64,000 bases of DNA, taken from assembly GCF_029946515.1 (NCBI RefSeq), contig NZ_JARZHH010000006.1, forward strand, positions 1-64,000. Direction: 5' to 3'. The first letter of the stretch is position 1, and each line of letters starts with the position of its first letter. The notes beneath the pieces are model-generated. The model searched no databases. It saw only the letters and a program-made list of their open reading frames with translations, and was not told the origin of the DNA. Below, in pieces: positions 61,327-64,000 of the stretch. The position numbers were made by a program, and so were the translations under genes. Source of the stretch: Polyangium sp. 6x1. Lineage in GTDB: Bacteria > Myxococcota_A > Polyangia > Polyangiales > Polyangiaceae.

Positions 61327-63248
61327 TGCGAGCCGGGAAGCTTTTTTGGATCGGAATGCTCGTCACGGCGGCGAGCTGTGTGCAGATCCTCGACGGGGAC
61401 CATCCCTACAGCGCGGAGGGCGTGCCCGCCGCCAAGGTGCCCTGCGAGGCGGCGGCGAACTGCGACGACCAGAACGCCTGCACCACCGATACGTGCAGCG
61501 ACGACAAGATCTGTGTCCACACGCCGACCCCCGACGGGACGAGCCCGGCCCAGACCGTCGGCGATTGCCGGCGGATCGATTGCGCGGCCGGCAAGGAAGT
61601 CATCGTCGAGGACGACGACGACTTCCCCGACGACAACGAGCCCTGCACGGCCGACGCCTGTACCGGCAGCACGCCGAGCAACGTGGCCGCGCCCGACGGC
61701 GACAATTGCCAGCGAGGCAACGAGAGCGGCACGTGTGCGATGGGCGTCTGCTTGATCTCGTGCGACGCGCAAAACCCGTGCGACGACGGCAACTCCTGCA
61801 CCGATGATTTCTGCGATTTCGCCACGAGCACGTGCGTCTTCACGAACCTCGACGGCCTGCCCAACCCGGGGGCCACGCCGATCCCGGGGGATTGCAAGCA
61901 GAAGCTCTGCGTGAGCGGCAAGGGCACGGACGTCCCCGACGACACGGACGTGCCCGACGACGGGAATCCCTGCACGGACGACGTCTGCACGCTCGGGGTC
62001 CCGTCGAACCCGAACATCGCCTCGGGCACGTTCTGCGAGCCGGGCAAGCCCGCGGTCTGCAATGGCACCGGGGCGTGCGTCGAATGCATTCTGCCGGAGC
62101 ACTGCACCGGCATCATCGAGACGGATTGCGGGAAGCGGGCCTGCGTCGACAACAAGTGCGTCGTGCAGAGCCTCGGCACCGAGACCACCGCAGGCGCGGC
62201 CTCGCAGACGACGGCCGACTGCAAGCGGGCGGTGTGCAACGGGGTCGACGGCGGCGTCATCGACATCAACGACGACAGCGATAAGCCGAACGACAACAAC
62301 CCCTGCACGGTCGACGTCTGCCTCAACGGCACGCCGCAGTACACGAGCGTCCCCGTGAACACGAATTGCGGCGGCGCGAGCGTGTGCAACGGGATGGGGC
62401 AATGCGTCGGGTGCAACACGGCGAGCGAGTGCCCCGGCACGGACGATTTCTGCAAGACGCGCACCTGCAACAGCGGCGTCTGCGGGTTTTCGTACAAGAC
62501 CGATGGCACGGTCACGCCGAGCGGGCAGACGGCGATGGACTGCAAGGTCCAGGTCTGCGACGGCGCGGGCAACTTCGTGGTCCGGCCCGATACGGGGGAC
62601 ATCAGCCCGGATGGGAACCCGTGCACGAAGGATCAGTGCACGGCGCAGGGCAATCCTTCGTATCCGAACGAGGCGATCGGCTTCACTTGCAACGTGAATG
62701 GCGGCGACATCTGCAACGGCAACGGCCAGTGCAAGAAGTCGAACGGCAAGAACTGCGGCGCGAACGGCGAATGCGCGGGGAACATCTGCGCCGATGGGAT
62801 CTGCTGCAACAATGCCTGCACGAACGGGTGCCAGGCTTGCAACGTGGCAGGCAGCCTCGGGACGTGCACGAACGTGCCCACGGGGCAGGATGACTCGCCG
62901 TCGTGCACCGGCACGAACAATAGCTGCGACGGCGGCGGCGTGTGCAAGAAGGAGCTGGGCGTCAACTGCGGCAACAGTGGCGAGTGCCTGTCGGAGAACT
63001 GCGTCGACGGCGTGTGCTGCGAGAGCTCGTGCTCGGGCACGTGCTACCAGTGCAACAAGGTCGGTAGCGTCGGCAATTGTGTCGAAGTCGTGCAGTTCTC
63101 GGAGGACAACTACCCCGCGAATGCGTGCAACGGCAACAAGAGCTGCGACGGCATGGGCGTGTGCAAGCTCGACAACGGCGAGACCTGCACGAACAACAAT
63201 GAGTGCGCCAGCAACAACTGCTTCAACGGCCCGAACAAGTGCCAGTAG
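61326..63248 (+). CDS. Large Cys-rich lipoprotein
   Basis: A 640-residue lipoprotein (TAASC near residue 20). The mature part has more than fifty cysteines in repeating units such as NPCTDDVCTLG, NPCTVDVCLNG, CNGMGQCVGC and CNNACTNGC, that is, many small disulfide-knotted modules of the Dickkopf/EGF-like kind often found on myxobacterial surfaces. No catalytic motif. ATG at 61326 overlaps the upstream stop (TGATG), so it is co-translated with the TPR gene. Confidence 0.86.
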   Translation: MRAGKLFWIGMLVTAASCVQILDGDHPYSAEGVPAAKVPCEAAANCDDQNACTTDTCSDDKICVHTPTPDGTSPAQTVGDCRRIDCAAGKEVIVEDDDDFPDDNEPCTADACTGSTPSNVAAPDGDNCQRGNESGTCAMGVCLISCDAQNPCDDGNSCTDDFCDFATSTCVFTNLDGLPNPGATPIPGDCKQKLCVSGKGTDVPDDTDVPDDGNPCTDDVCTLGVPSNPNIASGTFCEPGKPAVCNGTGACVECILPEHCTGIIETDCGKRACVDNKCVVQSLGTETTAGAASQTTADCKRAVCNGVDGGVIDINDDSDKPNDNNPCTVDVCLNGTPQYTSVPVNTNCGGASVCNGMGQCVGCNTASECPGTDDFCKTRTCNSGVCGFSYKTDGTVTPSGQTAMDCKVQVCDGAGNFVVRPDTGDISPDGNPCTKDQCTAQGNPSYPNEAIGFTCNVNGGDICNGNGQCKKSNGKNCGANGECAGNICADGICCNNACTNGCQACNVAGSLGTCTNVPTGQDDSPSCTGTNNSCDGGGVCKKELGVNCGNSGECLSENCVDGVCCESSCSGTCYQCNKVGSVGNCVEVVQFSEDNYPANACNGNKSCDGMGVCKLDNGETCTNNNECASNNCFNGPNKCQ

Positions 63249-63330
63249 ATGTAACGCGAAACGCATACCATCGCGCGTTCTTCCTCCCCCTTGCCGTCCC
63301 CTTCCTCTCTCCGATAACGTTTCCCCCGCA

Positions 63331-63753
63331 ATGCCTCCTCCCTCCAGCAGCGATAGCTATGTCGTCACCCACGACCCCGATCTCGTCATCGGCCACTTCA
63401 TCGGGCACGTCACCGTGGAGGACATGCGGCGCATCCTCGACATCCATCACCGTTTCTCCATAGGCAAGCCGGGCGTCTTCTTGCTTGCGAATGTCGAGCA
63501 CCTGGAAAACATCACGCCCGAGGCGCGCCGGCTCGCTTCTGAAGGGCGCAATGGAAACGACGCGCGTGTACCCATCTTCGGCGCCGCCCTCGTCGGCGCG
63601 CGTTTTCACGCCCGGATCCTCGGCGCCATGGTCTTCCGCGCCGCCCGCATGCTGAACCACGGCTCCCCCTTCGAAGTGCGCTTCTTCGACAGCGAACCCG
63701 CCGCCCTCGCCTGGTTCGACGAGCTCCGCCGGGCCCCTCGCTCCGCCGGCTGA
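63331..63753 (+). CDS. SpoIIAA/STAS-like protein, first of a tandem pair
   Basis: A 140-residue cytosolic protein: strand pair DLVIGHFIGHVTVEDMRRI, helix, strand GVFLLANVEHLENITPEAR, helix, strand FEVRFFDSEPAALAWFDEL. This is the SpoIIAA-like (STAS-superfamily) fold seen in many myxobacterial small proteins, possibly lipid- or partner-binding. The Cys/Ser phospho-site of true anti-anti-sigma factors is not apparent. Start ATG 63331. Confidence 0.72.
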   Translation: MPPPSSSDSYVVTHDPDLVIGHFIGHVTVEDMRRILDIHHRFSIGKPGVFLLANVEHLENITPEARRLASEGRNGNDARVPIFGAALVGARFHARILGAMVFRAARMLNHGSPFEVRFFDSEPAALAWFDELRRAPRSAG

Positions 63754-63804
63754 ATCGCCATCCGCTTGCCCTCCGGCGTTCCTCACCGATACCTTTCCGG
63801 TAAA

Positions 63805-64000
63805 ATGCCCCCCTCCCTCGACGGAAGCCGCATCCTCACCGAGGAGCCCGATCTCGTCATCGGCCACCTCGTCGGCCACGTCACGGGCGACGTCATGCAG
63901 CGGCTCTTCGATGTCCAGCATCGGTTTTCCGAAGGCAAGCCGCACCTCTTCCTGATCGTCCACGTCCGCCACGTCGCGGACGTGACCTCCGAAGCCCGCC
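63805..64000 (+). CDS. SpoIIAA/STAS-like protein, second copy, cut by window end
   Basis: Paralogue of the gene at 63331, aligning without gaps in the first 60 residues (EEPDLVIGHLVGHVTGDVM, HRFSEGKPHLFLIVHVRHV). Only about 65 residues are in the window, the reading frame is open at the edge, so length and C-terminus are unknown. Start ATG at 63805; tandem duplication is evident. Confidence 0.75.
   Translation, partial: MPPSLDGSRILTEEPDLVIGHLVGHVTGDVMQRLFDVQHRFSEGKPHLFLIVHVRHVADVTSEAR

Noticed and set aside
61406-62626. A Ser/Thr/Pro/Gln-rich frame antisense to the Cys-rich lipoprotein
   Set aside because: Its regularity only reflects the repeated Cys codons on the other strand; there is no conserved motif and no signal peptide.
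1-64000. tRNA or rRNA genes
   Set aside because: I looked for cloverleaf-like TTCGA loops with CCA ends and conserved rRNA blocks and saw none that held up; a tRNAscan run would be decisive.

Overview
The window is very GC-rich (about 70% by eye). It is packed with secreted lipoproteins ending in the LxxC type of signal, Gly/Ala/Ser-rich linkers, a C-terminal GCGC-TM-RR tail of the MYXO-CTERM type (5548-7158), a eukaryote-like Ser/Thr kinase and several small Cys-rich secreted proteins. This points to a large-genome myxobacterium, most likely Polyangiales/Polyangiaceae. That is an inference from style and protein families; there is no rRNA or other marker here. I saw no tRNA, rRNA, CRISPR array, phage or insertion-sequence transposase.

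Layout. 1-5.4 kb: Kef-type antiporter, DUF2231 membrane protein, SDR oxidoreductase, small secreted Cys-rich protein. 5.5-13.9 kb: MYXO-CTERM beta-helix protein, a decayed intergenic stretch, class III nucleotide cyclase, di-heme peroxidase, exported methyltransferase, three lipoproteins. 13.9-20.2 kb: a tight minus-strand operon imelysin / di-heme oxidoreductase / imelysin / HTTM membrane protein (M28 peptidase behind it) with a Fur-box-like 7-1-7 palindrome in front, so probably an iron-responsive envelope system. 20.3-34.6 kb: exported ferritin-like protein, DJ-1/PfpI-membrane fusion, DEAD-box RNA helicase, lipase-like lipoprotein, D-threonine-aldolase-like enzyme, PhyH dioxygenase with an aldo/keto reductase, and assorted lipoproteins. 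34.8-36.7 kb: a two-gene ATPase plus PD-(D/E)XK-like nuclease cassette, my best candidate for an undescribed defence-type system. 37-48 kb: mostly housekeeping (Fe/Mn SOD, GMC oxidoreductase with a small membrane partner, PixA-like protein, DEDDh exonuclease, PlsC acyltransferase, methyltransferases, rhodanese, PyrD). 48-56 kb: DUF2330 protein, an HExxH protein with VVQ-K leader repeats, two active-site-degenerate aldo/keto reductase paralogues, and a lower-GC pair (Cys-rich secreted protein plus DUF6968-like protein). 56.8-63.2 kb: operon of a membrane Ser/Thr kinase, a beta-propeller lipoprotein, a TPR protein and a Cys-rich lipoprotein. The window ends in tandem SpoIIAA/STAS-like paralogues, the last cut by the edge.

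The most striking non-coding signal is a dispersed, multi-hairpin repeat found at six places (near 18-129, 3568-3893, 25221-25620, 34690-34810, 37866-37985, 45956-46312). Each unit is an ordered run of hairpins: a CCGGGGC..GCCCCGG stem, a GGGGC-5nt-GCCCC stem, a CCAGGGC/GCCCTGG stem and a 13-14 bp ..CTGCGC-3nt-GCGCAG.. stem. Between copies the arms change in a compensatory way, so pairing is kept while sequence is not. Full-length copies are two such units in inverted orientation joined by a conserved spacer of about 87 bp, nearly always just past stop codons.

Small proteins, start codons and functions of unrecognised genes are the least certain parts; the alternatives considered are given in the entries.
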